Assembly: GCF_010728925.1 (NCBI RefSeq)
Contig: NZ_AP022608.1
Coordinates: forward strand, 2,232,001 to 2,296,000
Length of the DNA stretch: 64,000 nucleotides
Reading direction: 5' to 3'
Source of the DNA: Mycolicibacterium gadium
GTDB lineage: Bacteria > Actinomycetota > Actinomycetes > Mycobacteriales > Mycobacteriaceae
Below are positions 17,776 to 26,081 of this stretch, in pieces (positions within the stretch are counted from its first letter, which is position 1; each line of letters starts with the position of its first letter). Made by a program: the position numbers and the translations under genes. The notes under the pieces were generated by a model. It ran no database searches. It was not told the origin of the DNA and saw only the letters and a list, made by a program, of their open reading frames with translations.

Positions 17776-19293
17776 TCAGATCGCGAGACAGCAGATTTGG
17801 CGGGCCTCGGCGACCGAATCGGCGAGCGGACGCGAAGTGTCGATGGGATGTCCGTCGCTTGAAGCGCCGGTGGGCTCGGCCATCGCGGTGGCGATCTCCG
17901 GCGTTGCATCGGAAGATGTCCCAGACCTGTTCTCGATTCTCTCCGAGGCCTCGTCGAGAGGTACGGTGCAGGTGAGTTCCACGATCGGCGAATGCGTTTG
18001 GCCGGCCAATCGGCGGGCCCGGGCACGGTGCGCGGGATCGCGCCAAGTCCCGTCCAAAATCACGGACACGCCATGGCCCAGCAACATCCGCGTCCGCCGA
18101 AGAACCTCGTCGTACACGACATTCACGTTTTCGCGTGTGTACAGACCCGAGTCCAGAACACCGATCGCTCCGGCGATGACGCCGGTCTGCTCGAGCTCAC
18201 GTCGCACATCATCGGTTGAAATGACCTCCGCACCACACTGTTCAGCCAAACCACGCGACAGAGTTGTCTTTCCAGTACCGGGACCTCCCCCAATGACGAT
18301 GAGTTGAACCGTACCGGCCCGCAGATGATCGAGCGCGATGTCGATATGCCGACGCGCATCGGTAGAAGACTCCGCATGACCCTGCGTAAAGCGAACGCAA
18401 TCGACTTTGGCGCGGACCAGCGCGCGGTATGCGACATAGACGTGTTTGAGTGCATCCGGGGCGGGGTCGCGAGCAGAGCGACAGTACGCTTCGAGAAAGA
18501 ACTCGCCGAGGTCACGGCGACCGAGAAATTCGAGGTCCATCGCGAGAAATGCTGCGTCGTCGATGGAATCCACATATCGCAGTTTGTCGTCGAACTCGAG
18601 GCAGTCGAGGATGGCCGTTTCCCCTGGTGTGCAGAAGATGTCATCGGCCAATAGATCCGCGTGCCCGTCGACGACTCGGCGGCTGCTGATGCGCTCGGCG
18701 AACAGTTCGCCCCGGCCTGCGATGAATTGCGCCGACAACCGTTCGACCTCATCGAGCATCTCGCTGGGAATTATGGTGTCCGCATACCGCTGGAGTTCAA
18801 CGAGATTCTGCCGCCATCGCGTTGAAACTGCTTCGGCTGTCCCAAAGCTGTCGATCGCGGCGCTTCTCAGCGTCTCGGCGTGGAAACGCGCCAGCTTGTC
18901 CGCGATCTCTTCCAAGTGATCGTGGACCGGGCGACCACCTCTGGCCAGCGATGCCAGGCGCGTCGAGTCGGCGTAGCGCCGCATTACGACCACCGGTTCG
19001 GCAGGGCCATCGCCCGGGCCGGCAAAGTGCGCAACCCCCAGGTAGCTGCCCGGGGCGAGCCTGCTGTTGAGAGTGACCTCACGCGTGCAGGCGGCCTCCC
19101 GCTGTTTCGTAGTGGTGAAGTCGAGGAAGTCGGTGGCGATCGGCTTCTTTGCCTTGTACGCCTTGTCACCAAGAAGGACGACCACACCCGTATGCGTCTC
19201 GCGTACCTGGGCGTCCAGGTTGCCCGCGATCGTCCAAGGAGCTTCGACGCCGCTCATTTCGGCCGTCATGCCATCCATACCCAGATGGTTCAT
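17776..19293 (-). CDS. Rv2004c-like bifunctional phosphotransferase-fold/AAA P-loop kinase
   Basis: A 505-aa two-domain protein. The N-terminal half (about 15-330) has the aminoglycoside-phosphotransferase/kinase-like fold, with VVVLLGDKAYKAKK (Lys) and VVDGHADLLADDIF (catalytic-loop-like HxD). The C-terminal half (about 335-505) is a P-loop kinase, GGGPGTGKTTLSRGLA, with a DGTWRD motif like gluconate or zeta-type kinases. It matches the size and layout of Rv2004c, a DosR-regulon protein of unknown activity. It is divergent from the Acg-like gene over shared DosR-like boxes. The start at 19293 lies only 19 bp from the nearest box; in-frame ATGs at 19278 and 19269 fit a promoter better. Confidence 0.87.
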   Translation of the reverse strand: MNHLGMDGMTAEMSGVEAPWTIAGNLDAQVRETHTGVVVLLGDKAYKAKKPIATDFLDFTTTKQREAACTREVTLNSRLAPGSYLGVAHFAGPGDGPAEPVVVMRRYADSTRLASLARGGRPVHDHLEEIADKLARFHAETLRSAAIDSFGTAEAVSTRWRQNLVELQRYADTIIPSEMLDEVERLSAQFIAGRGELFAERISSRRVVDGHADLLADDIFCTPGETAILDCLEFDDKLRYVDSIDDAAFLAMDLEFLGRRDLGEFFLEAYCRSARDPAPDALKHVYVAYRALVRAKVDCVRFTQGHAESSTDARRHIDIALDHLRAGTVQLIVIGGGPGTGKTTLSRGLAEQCGAEVISTDDVRRELEQTGVIAGAIGVLDSGLYTRENVNVVYDEVLRRTRMLLGHGVSVILDGTWRDPAHRARARRLAGQTHSPIVELTCTVPLDEASERIENRSGTSSDATPEIATAMAEPTGASSDGHPIDTSRPLADSVAEARQICCLAI

Positions 19294-19311
19294 CCCGCGG
19301 CGTCCAGTCGG

Positions 19312-19352
19312 CCAGGGTCCTAAGGCCCAGGCTTAAGGACCATTTACCCTGG
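19312..19352. promoter_or_regulatory. Tandem DosR-like boxes of the acg-USP-devR unit and the divergent Rv2004c-like gene
   Basis: Boxes start at 19312 (core GGGTC-CTAA-GGCCC) and 19333 (core AGGAC-CATT-TACCC), 21 bp apart. The right edge is 34 bp from the acg ATG at 19386. Since devR is the third gene of that unit, DevR would activate its own synthesis through these sites. Confidence 0.75.
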
Positions 19353-19385
19353 TTGTGGGTCGGAACCAGATACCAAGCTAGAAAC

Positions 19386-20378
19386 ATGCGTGACACCATG
19401 GTCGATACCAAAGTGATCAAGGATGCAGTGCAATTGGCGTGCCGCGCACCATCGCTGCACAACAGCCAGCCGTGGCATTGGGTCGCCGCAGGCAAAGCGG
19501 TCCATCTGTTCCTCGACCAGGAACGCGTCCTCCACTCGACCGACCACACCGGCCGTGACGCCCTGATCGGCTGTGGCGCCGTACTCGACCATTTTCGCGT
19601 CGCCATGGCTGCGGCGGGGTGGGCCTCCCACGTCGACCGATATCCGAATCCCAACAACTCTTTGCATTTGGCGGCGGTCGATTTCAGCCCGATGGAGTTC
19701 GTCACCGAGGGGCACATCCGTCGTGCCGACGCGATTCTGCTGCGGCGGAGCGATCGCCTCCCCTACGCTGAGCCGCCAGACTGGGCGACGGCCGAATCAC
19801 AGTTGCGCCGTAACGTCACCTCCGATGCAGTCCGCCTCGACGTGATCGCCGACGAATTACGTGCCGAACTTGCGAGCGCGGCCAAGCTCACCGAGTCGCT
19901 GCGCCTTTACGATTCGTCCTACCACTCGGAATTATCATGGTGGACAGGACCATTCGAGGCGACGGACGGGATACCCCACAGTTCGCTGGTGTCTGCCTCC
20001 GAAGGTGACCGTGTCGGTGTCGGGCGTAACTTCCCAGTCACCCACGACACAGATCGGCGCTTCGAGGTCGGGCGGGACCACGCGAAGATTCTTGTGCTAT
20101 CGACTTACGACACCGACCGCAGTTCTGTCCTGCAGTGCGGCGAAATGCTCTCCGCGGTGTTGCTCGAGGCCACGATGGCGGGCCTCGCCACGTGCACGCT
20201 GACGAATATCACCGAGCTCTATCCGGGCCGGGACATCGTCGCATCGTTGATCGACCAGCCGACCACTCCCCAGGTATTGATCCGTGTCGGATCAGCTCCG
20301 GAGATCGACGACAAGCCACCGCCGACGCCGCGGCGGCCGATCGACGAGGTCTTCGACGTTCAGGCGAAGGATCTCTGA
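19386..20378 (+). CDS. Acg-family FMN-binding nitroreductase-fold protein (Rv3131/Acg-like)
   Basis: A 330-aa protein of the mycobacterial Acg family, whose members (Acg/Rv2032, Rv3131, Rv3127) are strongly DosR-induced. It opens with the family signature CRAPSLHNSQPWHW (about 20-33) and has the two-fold nitroreductase layout with ILLRRSDRLPYAEPP (about 117-131) and MLSAVLLEATMAGLATC (about 255-271). Acg proteins bind FMN but lack the residues for NAD(P)H use, so storage or sequestration of flavin has been proposed. It precedes a USP and devR on the same strand, as Rv3131 lies near devR in M. tuberculosis. Confidence 0.92.
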   Translation: MRDTMVDTKVIKDAVQLACRAPSLHNSQPWHWVAAGKAVHLFLDQERVLHSTDHTGRDALIGCGAVLDHFRVAMAAAGWASHVDRYPNPNNSLHLAAVDFSPMEFVTEGHIRRADAILLRRSDRLPYAEPPDWATAESQLRRNVTSDAVRLDVIADELRAELASAAKLTESLRLYDSSYHSELSWWTGPFEATDGIPHSSLVSASEGDRVGVGRNFPVTHDTDRRFEVGRDHAKILVLSTYDTDRSSVLQCGEMLSAVLLEATMAGLATCTLTNITELYPGRDIVASLIDQPTTPQVLIRVGSAPEIDDKPPPTPRRPIDEVFDVQAKDL

Positions 20379-20437
20379 CCTGGCAGCGGCTTTCGTTTCA
20401 GAGTTTCCCGCCGTAAGGCCCAGCCCAAGGAGCCACC

Positions 20438-21304
20438 ATGCGAGACCCGACGCATTCGCCGGCCTCAGTCGTGGTCGGTCTGGACGGTACGCACTCAGCG
20501 CTCGATGCCGCACTGTGGGCCGTTGACGAAGCCGTTAGCCGCGATATCCCCCTACGCCTCGTCTATGCGATCGACCCCGACCACCCCTCCCCTGAGCTGG
20601 GAGATGCGGCGGGCGACCTTGCCACCGCAGAGACCGCGGTTCGCTGCGCGGTCACAGCAGTCGAATCGACCGCGAAGCCCGTCAAGATCGAGATGGAGAT
20701 CCTGCGAGCCCGGCCGGCCCGGGCACTGATCGATGCGTCCGCATCGGCCGCAATGCTATGCCTGGGAGACACGGGCCCAGAGCAGAGCGCGCAGGGCCGA
20801 ATCGGTTCCACGGCCGCGGAAGTCACGACCTCCGCCCATTGCCCGGTGGCCATTGTCCGCAACCATGACGCACGCCCCCGGCGCGGCAACTGGGTGGTCG
20901 CCGAGATCGAGGGGTCGCCGGTCGGCAACCGCATCCTGCAGCATGCCTCCGAGGAAGCACGACTTCGCGAGACGCCGCTGCGGGTGTTGACCAGCTGGCA
21001 GACTCGGTTCACCGACGTCTACAACAATCGCCCCGTGGCCGAGGGCAACAGGAGCGCCAAGGCCCAGCTCGACCGTCAACTGGCGAAGTGGAAGAAGCGC
21101 TACCCCGACCTCGACGTCGAGCCCATCGTCGTGCACGGGAACACCCTCAACTACCTGACCGAACATGCCGACTCAGTCCAGTTGCTGGTCGTCGGTCGCG
21201 AGCGCGCACGCGGGATAAGGGATCTGGTCGGGCCACCCGGCTACGCGCCATTGCACGAAGCAGGCTGTTCGGTCCTGATCTGTCAACCACACGCCGTATT
21301 GTGA
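20438..21304 (+). CDS. Universal stress protein, Rv3134c-like, upstream of devR
   Basis: A 288-aa tandem UspA protein. Domain 1 (about 10-145; [22 protein letters not shown]) has a complete GDTG-x9-GS motif. Domain 2 (about 155-288) has lost it (GRERARG...VGP). AAGGAG is 8 nt before the ATG. It lies 40 bp upstream of devR in the same direction. That matches Rv3134c-devR(Rv3133c) of M. tuberculosis, where the USP gene carries the devR promoters; orthology is likely on position and class. Confidence 0.93.
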   Translation: MRDPTHSPASVVVGLDGTHSALDAALWAVDEAVSRDIPLRLVYAIDPDHPSPELGDAAGDLATAETAVRCAVTAVESTAKPVKIEMEILRARPARALIDASASAAMLCLGDTGPEQSAQGRIGSTAAEVTTSAHCPVAIVRNHDARPRRGNWVVAEIEGSPVGNRILQHASEEARLRETPLRVLTSWQTRFTDVYNNRPVAEGNRSAKAQLDRQLAKWKKRYPDLDVEPIVVHGNTLNYLTEHADSVQLLVVGRERARGIRDLVGPPGYAPLHEAGCSVLICQPHAVL

Positions 21305-21344
21305 TTCCTGCGTCGCGGCTGCTATTCCGGAGAGGGGACTTCAC

Positions 21345-21995
21345 ATGGTGAAAGTCTTTCTCGTCGATGACCACGAAGTCGTCCGGCGCGGGCTGATCGA
21401 CCTGTTGAGCGCCGATCCGGAGCTGGAGGTGATCGGCGAGGCCGGATCTGCGGCCCAGGCGCTCGCACGAATTCCCGCCCTCCAGCCTGATGTCGCGGTC
21501 CTCGACGTGCGGCTCCCCGATGGCAACGGCATCGAACTGTGCCGCGATCTGCTGTCTCGGCTTCCGGATTTGCGCTGTCTGATGCTCACGTCGTTCACGT
21601 CTGACGAGGCGATGCTGGACGCGATATTGGCCGGTGCGAGCGGGTACGTCGTCAAGGACATCAAGGGCATGGAGCTCGCTCAGGCGATCAAAGAGGTCGG
21701 GGCCGGCCGTTCACTTCTGGACAACCGGGCTGCGGCAGCGCTGATGGCCAAACTTCGTGGAGCTGCGGAGAAGTCCGATCCCTTGGCGGGCCTCAGCGAG
21801 CAGGAGCGCGTTTTGCTCGATTTGCTCGGCGAGGGTCTGACGAACAAGCAGATCGCAGCCCGGATGTTCCTGGCGGAGAAGACGGTCAAGAACTACGTAT
21901 CACGGCTGTTGGCCAAGCTGGGAATGGAACGGCGCACCCAGGCGGCAGTGTTCGTGTCCAAACTCGATCAATCCCAACGCCGCCCCGAGGAATAA
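21345..21995 (+). CDS. devR: DevR/DosR dormancy response regulator
   Basis: A 216-aa NarL-family response regulator, very close to M. tuberculosis DevR (217 aa) as I recall it. The receiver domain (1-125) has DDHE, the phospho-acceptor Asp in [13 protein letters not shown] (about residue 54) and the switch Lys in [13 protein letters not shown]. The C-terminal LuxR HTH (about 145-205) has [31 protein letters not shown], including the Lys-Asn pair that contacts the DosR box. Start ATG with GGAGAGG upstream. It is last in the acg-USP-devR unit; the next gene is on the opposite strand and no devS or dosT histidine kinase follows. Confidence 0.96.
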   Translation: MVKVFLVDDHEVVRRGLIDLLSADPELEVIGEAGSAAQALARIPALQPDVAVLDVRLPDGNGIELCRDLLSRLPDLRCLMLTSFTSDEAMLDAILAGASGYVVKDIKGMELAQAIKEVGAGRSLLDNRAAAALMAKLRGAAEKSDPLAGLSEQERVLLDLLGEGLTNKQIAARMFLAEKTVKNYVSRLLAKLGMERRTQAAVFVSKLDQSQRRPEE

Positions 21996-22013
21996 GCCAC
22001 GGCCTGGGCAATC

Positions 22014-22904
22014 TCAGGTCGGGCGTACCACCAGAACCGGCATGCGCGCCGACTCCGCGACGGCCAGACTGACAGAACCCAGCAGCATGCCTGCGAACCC
22101 ACCTCGGCCGTGGCTGCCGACGACGGTCAGCTGCGCCGCGTCGGACGTCTCGAGCAACTGGTGCACGGGACGGTTGAGGGCGACGACGGGCCGCACGTGC
22201 ACGTCGGGATAACGCTCCTGCCAGCCGGCCAGGCGCTCGGAGAGTGTCTCCTCGGCGCGCCGCTGCAGAGCCGGCAACTCGGTTTCGGGCACGTCGTACA
22301 GCGTGAAGTCGCTCCAAACGTGCAAGGCGATGAGGTCGACGCCACGGCGAGAGGCTTCTTCGAATGCGACCGCGGTGGCCGCCTCTGATACCGGCGAACC
22401 GTCGATGCCGACAAGGACAGGCGCCTTGGCGGGGTGCGCCATCAGCGGGTCCTCATCGTGAATGACGGCGACTGGGGCATGCGCATGCTGGATGAGACCC
22501 CTGCTGACCGACCCGAGCAGTCGCCGGTTGATCGGCCCGGTCCCGCGGCATCCCGCGACGATCATGTCCGCGTCCTTCGAAAGATCAATCAGCGTAGGCA
22601 GGACACCGCCCGCGATCAGTTCCGTCTCGATATGGATCTGACGCTTCTCCGCGATCGCCTCGGCCGCGGTTCTGCGTGCGTCACTGAGCAGCTCATGGCC
22701 GTCTCTCTCCATGCGCGCGAGGACCTCGGGGGGCATGGGGACCTCGGGCCACATTCGGACAGCGGGTGACTGAATGACGTGGACGATCGACAGCGGAACC
22801 CCGCGCATCGCGGCTTCCCGCGCCGCCCAGTCAACGGCCACCTTCGACGGGGCCGAACCGTCAGCGCCGACGACGATGCCGTGATGTGTTGGGGAGGTTG
22901 ACAT
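22014..22904 (-). CDS. Universal stress protein, both ATP sites intact
   Basis: A 296-aa tandem UspA protein: domain 1 about 8-145 (IVVGADGSAPSKVAVDWAA ... GCRG...LGS), domain 2 about 155-296 ([14 protein letters not shown] ... GSHG...LGS). Both ATP motifs are complete. Start ATG 22904 has AAGGAG 7 nt upstream. It converges with devR, the stops lying 18 bp apart, and has a pair of DosR-like boxes about 80-120 bp upstream. Confidence 0.93.
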   Translation of the reverse strand: MSTSPTHHGIVVGADGSAPSKVAVDWAAREAAMRGVPLSIVHVIQSPAVRMWPEVPMPPEVLARMERDGHELLSDARRTAAEAIAEKRQIHIETELIAGGVLPTLIDLSKDADMIVAGCRGTGPINRRLLGSVSRGLIQHAHAPVAVIHDEDPLMAHPAKAPVLVGIDGSPVSEAATAVAFEEASRRGVDLIALHVWSDFTLYDVPETELPALQRRAEETLSERLAGWQERYPDVHVRPVVALNRPVHQLLETSDAAQLTVVGSHGRGGFAGMLLGSVSLAVAESARMPVLVVRPT

Positions 22905-22981
22905 TTGCAGACTCCTTCGGTCCACGGCCTGACGTAGTCGGCCACGATATGCGCGACGCTACGTTCGTCGATGGATCCAGT

Positions 22982-23024
22982 CCGGGGGCAGTGGTCACCA
23001 ACTCCGTAGGTCAAAGGTCCTCTG
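22982..23024. promoter_or_regulatory. Paired DosR-like boxes upstream of the USP at 22014-22904
   Basis: The box starting at 22982 has core GGGGC-AGTG-GTCAC with matching flanks on both sides; the one at 23005 has core AGGTC-AAAG-GTCCT. Here the offset is 23 bp rather than 21. The nearer box is 78 bp from the ATG. Confidence 0.6.
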
Positions 23025-23028
23025 TCAA

Positions 23029-23610
23029 TTAGGTTTGGTACTTGAGCGCCTCCAGCTCGCGATCCCACTGGAGGTGTCGGTGGTGACTCATTCGCAACCG
23101 GATCAGATACGCGGTACTGGCGGTGATTGCCATCACGGCGAACCAGACGGACAACGCAACGCCCGCGGCATCGGCGACTGCACGACTCGGCTGTGCGGGC
23201 GCGTCGACGGGTTCGCCGGTGATGTCGTCGACCCAGATATCGGAATGATCTCCGGCAGTCGCTTCGTCGGCCCACTCGACGACGTCGACGTGGTCGCTAC
23301 CCGCAGCGGTCCAGGAAGCTCGGACAAGAAAGGAGACATCTGCGGGTCCTGGTCCCACACTTACGGTGCTGTTCTCGAGTGCTGTGGCGGTCACCGCGTG
23401 TCGGTGCTTGGCCTCTTCCGCATAGAACCGGACACGGACGTCGTATACGGATGTTCCGATGGCAGCGGCAACAGGCAGTGCCAGAACCGTGACGAGGACG
23501 GCGAGAAGGGCACCCCATGCCTGAATTCGCTCGTTGCCCCGTACCAGTGGATTGCGCCCCGCAATCCGGCTGAACCAGTACCTACCCCACGTGATCGTGA
23601 ACTGTTGCAT
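23029..23610 (-). CDS. Rv1733c-family two-helix membrane protein
   Basis: A 193-aa inner-membrane protein with two transmembrane helices (about 33-55 and 145-168) flanking a roughly 85-residue domain outside the cytosol. The N-terminal FSRIAGRNPLVRGNERIQAW closely resembles the NPLVRGTDRLEA motif of Rv1733c, a DosR-regulon antigen; WVDD.TGEPVD.PA and the ARAIADAA-like sequence are shared as well. Function unknown. It follows the Acg-like gene by 29 bp and is most likely cotranscribed from the box at 24698. Confidence 0.88.
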   Translation of the reverse strand: MQQFTITWGRYWFSRIAGRNPLVRGNERIQAWGALLAVLVTVLALPVAAAIGTSVYDVRVRFYAEEAKHRHAVTATALENSTVSVGPGPADVSFLVRASWTAAGSDHVDVVEWADEATAGDHSDIWVDDITGEPVDAPAQPSRAVADAAGVALSVWFAVMAITASTAYLIRLRMSHHRHLQWDRELEALKYQT

Positions 23611-23639
23611 GACCTCTCCTCAGGCTCACGGCACACTGC

Positions 23640-24632
23640 TCAGTCGAGTCGTGAGTTGTCCAACCTGGCAACCACTTCTGCCAATTCACGGCGCGGTGTG
23701 GCGGGCAACGGATCACTGTTGACCGGAGCCCAGCCGATGCGCAATAGCATCTGCGGATAGCCCTCCTCGCCGAACACGTCCGCCCTGACCGCTTCTCGGG
23801 TCTCGGGGATCTCGAGCGGCTCGGTGATCGGGCAGGTGGCGAGGCCCAGCGCAGTCGCCGTGAGGAGTGCCACGCTCGTCGCTTCACCGGCGCGCAACCT
23901 GGACAGGTCGTCGTCACTCGACGTGCCTAGGGCGACGACCATGGCGTTGTCCTCGGCTGCATCCAGGTCAGGTGGTTGAGCGAGCACCGCACCAGCGAAC
24001 CACCGCGCAGGAATCATCGCCGCGGGATCCGGCACCGGCGTGCTCCGAGCAGGAACTCCGGCCTCCGACGCGTACCTGCCGCTCCACGCTGCCAATTCCG
24101 CCGCATATGCGAAGTCGGTCGAATGGCGCGAAACAGCCTCGGCCACGATCAGCTTCAGCTGTGAGAGGTCGTCGATTCGGCGCATGGTCACCCCCGCGCG
24201 TGCAGCGCGAGCACCTACCAACGAAAGATCGCCTTTCGCAACCGGCCAGTGACTGTAATTTCGGCGGTCGGTGCGTCGGCGTGGGATAGCCGCCGCCAGG
24301 GCGATGTCGAGATCGGCCGGCGTCTGTCGACGAAGCTCAATCGAAGCCAGGTGGTCAGCATCGGCCGGGTTGGGGAACCGGTGGATCCTGGCCGCCCACC
24401 CCAGTGCAGCGAAGGCTGTCACGCAGTGGTTGAGCGCGGCACCACAACTCAGCAACAGGTCCCGGCCGTCGGGGTCGGTGTTCGGCAGTTGCCGGTCGCG
24501 GTCGGCGTAGAGATGCAGACTTCGCTCGCCGATCCCCCAACGCCAGGGCTGCGAGTTGTGCACCGACGGCGCCCGCAGGGCCAGCAGCATCGCCGACCTG
24601 ATGGTCTCGGCATCTGGAAAATGCGCGCTCAT
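23640..24632 (-). CDS. Second Acg-family nitroreductase-fold protein
   Basis: A 330-aa Acg-like protein: LALRAPSVHNSQPWRW (about 15-30), RRRTDRRNY (about 116-124), and VALLTATALGLATCPITEPLE (about 262-282). It differs from the 19386 paralogue in the middle (AAWSGRY, ARSTPVPDP), so it is not a recent duplicate. FMN binding is expected; true nitroreductase activity is uncertain for this family. The start ATG 24632 is chosen because a longer frame (to 24692) would run to within 6 bp of a perfect DosR palindrome; GGGGA lies upstream of it. Precedes the Rv1733c-like gene. Confidence 0.9.
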   Translation of the reverse strand: MSAHFPDAETIRSAMLLALRAPSVHNSQPWRWGIGERSLHLYADRDRQLPNTDPDGRDLLLSCGAALNHCVTAFAALGWAARIHRFPNPADADHLASIELRRQTPADLDIALAAAIPRRRTDRRNYSHWPVAKGDLSLVGARAARAGVTMRRIDDLSQLKLIVAEAVSRHSTDFAYAAELAAWSGRYASEAGVPARSTPVPDPAAMIPARWFAGAVLAQPPDLDAAEDNAMVVALGTSSDDDLSRLRAGEATSVALLTATALGLATCPITEPLEIPETREAVRADVFGEEGYPQMLLRIGWAPVNSDPLPATPRRELAEVVARLDNSRLD

Positions 24633-24697
24633 CTCGTCCCCATCTCGATAGGAGAAGTTCTTGTCTTTCCAGAGTGCCGCTGTCTGGGTCAAAATCG

Positions 24698-24717
24698 AGA
24701 GGGTCTAAAGACCCGGA
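24698..24717. promoter_or_regulatory. Perfect DosR-like palindrome upstream of the second Acg gene
   Basis: GGGTC-TAAA-GACCC is a near-perfect inverted repeat with 5-4-5 spacing (arms exactly complementary). It is 66 bp before ATG 24632 and lies in the 117-bp gap after the USP gene ending at 24750. Confidence 0.75.
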
Positions 24718-24749
24718 CACATATGACTTGCGGAATCGATACCGTCGTC

Positions 24750-25652
24750 TTAGGACCGGCGTGCCACGATGACCGGGATGCGTGCTGCCTGCGCGACAGC
24801 CGAACTCACCGAACCCAGGAGAAGACCGGCGAATCCTCCGTGTCCGTGGCTGCCTACCACCAGGAGTTGTGCACGTTCGGATTCCTTGAGCAGACGATGG
24901 ACCGGGTTGTCCTGACCGATGACGCGCCGGACGGCGACATCCGGATAACGCTCGCCCCAGCCTGCAAGCCGTTGCGCGAGTTCCTCATCGGCTTGCTCGG
25001 CCACACCCTCGGGGGGCACATCGAGGGGGAAATCCGCGTTGTTCATCCAAGTGTGGACCGCCACCAGCTCTACGCCACGCCGCGACGCCTCGTCGAAGGC
25101 GATGCCCGTCGCTTCCTCGGAGGCCGGCGACCCGTCGATACCGACGAGCACAGGCGCCGAGACGGAGTAGTCAGTGACCGGCTCCTCGTCGTGGATCACC
25201 GCTACCGGACAGTGCGCATGGTGCAGCAGGCCCGAGCTGACCGAGCCCAGCAAAAGCCTCTCCACGCCGCCGAGACCGCGGCGCCCGACCACCACCATCT
25301 CCGCGTCTTTCGACATGTCCACGAGTGTCGGCACCGCAGATCCGGAAACTACGCGACGCGCCGTGGCGAGGTCCGGTGTGCCGGAGGTGGCCTCGGCGAC
25401 CACCAGCATCGCGTCATCAATTATCTGGTCGGCACGTCGGTCGCGCTGGGACCAATAGTCCGCCGATACGGGCATGTCCACCCACGGCCCGACGGACGTC
25501 GCCGGAAGGATGTGAACGATCGTCAACGGCACGTTGCGTAATGCCGCGTCCCGAGCGGCCCACTCCGTCGCCACGTCTGAGGCAGGCGAGCCGTCAACAC
25601 CGACGATGATGCCGTGATATTTCGCCTCTGAAGAACCTGTGGCAGAGTTCAT
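24750..25652 (-). CDS. Universal stress protein, both ATP sites intact
   Basis: A 300-aa tandem UspA protein: domain 1 about 12-150 ([23 protein letters not shown] ... GRRG...LGS), domain 2 about 158-300 ([25 protein letters not shown] region; GSHG...LGS). Both nucleotide motifs are complete. ATGA overlap with the stop of the three-helix-bundle gene upstream shows translational coupling, and the shared promoter carries a strong DosR-like box at 25982. Confidence 0.93.
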   Translation of the reverse strand: MNSATGSSEAKYHGIIVGVDGSPASDVATEWAARDAALRNVPLTIVHILPATSVGPWVDMPVSADYWSQRDRRADQIIDDAMLVVAEATSGTPDLATARRVVSGSAVPTLVDMSKDAEMVVVGRRGLGGVERLLLGSVSSGLLHHAHCPVAVIHDEEPVTDYSVSAPVLVGIDGSPASEEATGIAFDEASRRGVELVAVHTWMNNADFPLDVPPEGVAEQADEELAQRLAGWGERYPDVAVRRVIGQDNPVHRLLKESERAQLLVVGSHGHGGFAGLLLGSVSSAVAQAARIPVIVARRS

Positions 25653-25948
25653 TTCGCGTTCCTTTCATTTGCCGGAAGGATTCTTCCGGTGTTCGCCTCG
25701 ATCAACATCGGTACAGACGAATGCAGATCCGAAGTCTCTCCTGGCCCGGAGCTCAAAAGGCGTCGACTTCGATTGAGCGTCAACGGGATCAAATGGGCGG
25801 TGACAGTCGCTCCGGCGGCCAACTCGGCGTACACCGCCGCCACGACCGCCTCGACCTCGCTTCGCGTGCGGCCGGGGAGTCGAGTGCACAGTGTCGACAC
25901 GACGCTGTCGAGTTCGTCGCGCACCAACGGTGCCGCGAAAGTGGTCAT
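25649..25948 (-). CDS. Three-helix bundle dimerization domain protein (small, DosR-associated)
   Basis: A 99-aa protein whose first 60 residues ([36 protein letters not shown]) form the short three-helix domain found in many actinobacterial stress operons, followed by a polar tail ending NERNAK. It is encoded directly before and overlapping the USP gene. ATG 25948 is preferred: the longer frame from 25981 would reach the DosR box, and 25948 lies 34 bp from it, consistent with a leaderless mRNA and a CAGACT -10-like sequence. Probable partner or modulator of the USP; this is inference. Confidence 0.8.
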   Translation of the reverse strand: MTTFAAPLVRDELDSVVSTLCTRLPGRTRSEVEAVVAAVYAELAAGATVTAHLIPLTLNRSRRLLSSGPGETSDLHSSVPMLIEANTGRILPANERNAK

Positions 25949-25981
25949 CGCCAGAGTCTGCGTCGACGAAGGACCAAGCAT

Positions 25982-26001
25982 CTACGGACCAAAGTCCCGA
26001 A
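25982..26001. promoter_or_regulatory. Strong DosR-like box of the three-helix/USP operon
   Basis: Core CGGAC-CAAA-GTCCC followed by GAA; on the operon strand it reads TTCGGGACTTTGGTCCG, one of the best consensus matches in the window. A weaker copy, GCGGC-TAGG-GTCAC, begins at 26003, 21 bp further upstream. Confidence 0.85.
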
Positions 26002-26081
26002 ACCGGCGGCTAGGGTCACTTCGATGCTTGCCCGAATGATGCACGACGAGGTCGCAACGCTTTGCACCACCGGTCAGCGCC

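Noticed and set aside
21332..21347. GGGGACTTCAC just before devR (and GGGACTTCAA before the USP at 10009) as DosR boxes
   Set aside because: Only one half site is present in each and both overlap the start codon, so they more likely act as ribosome binding sequence.
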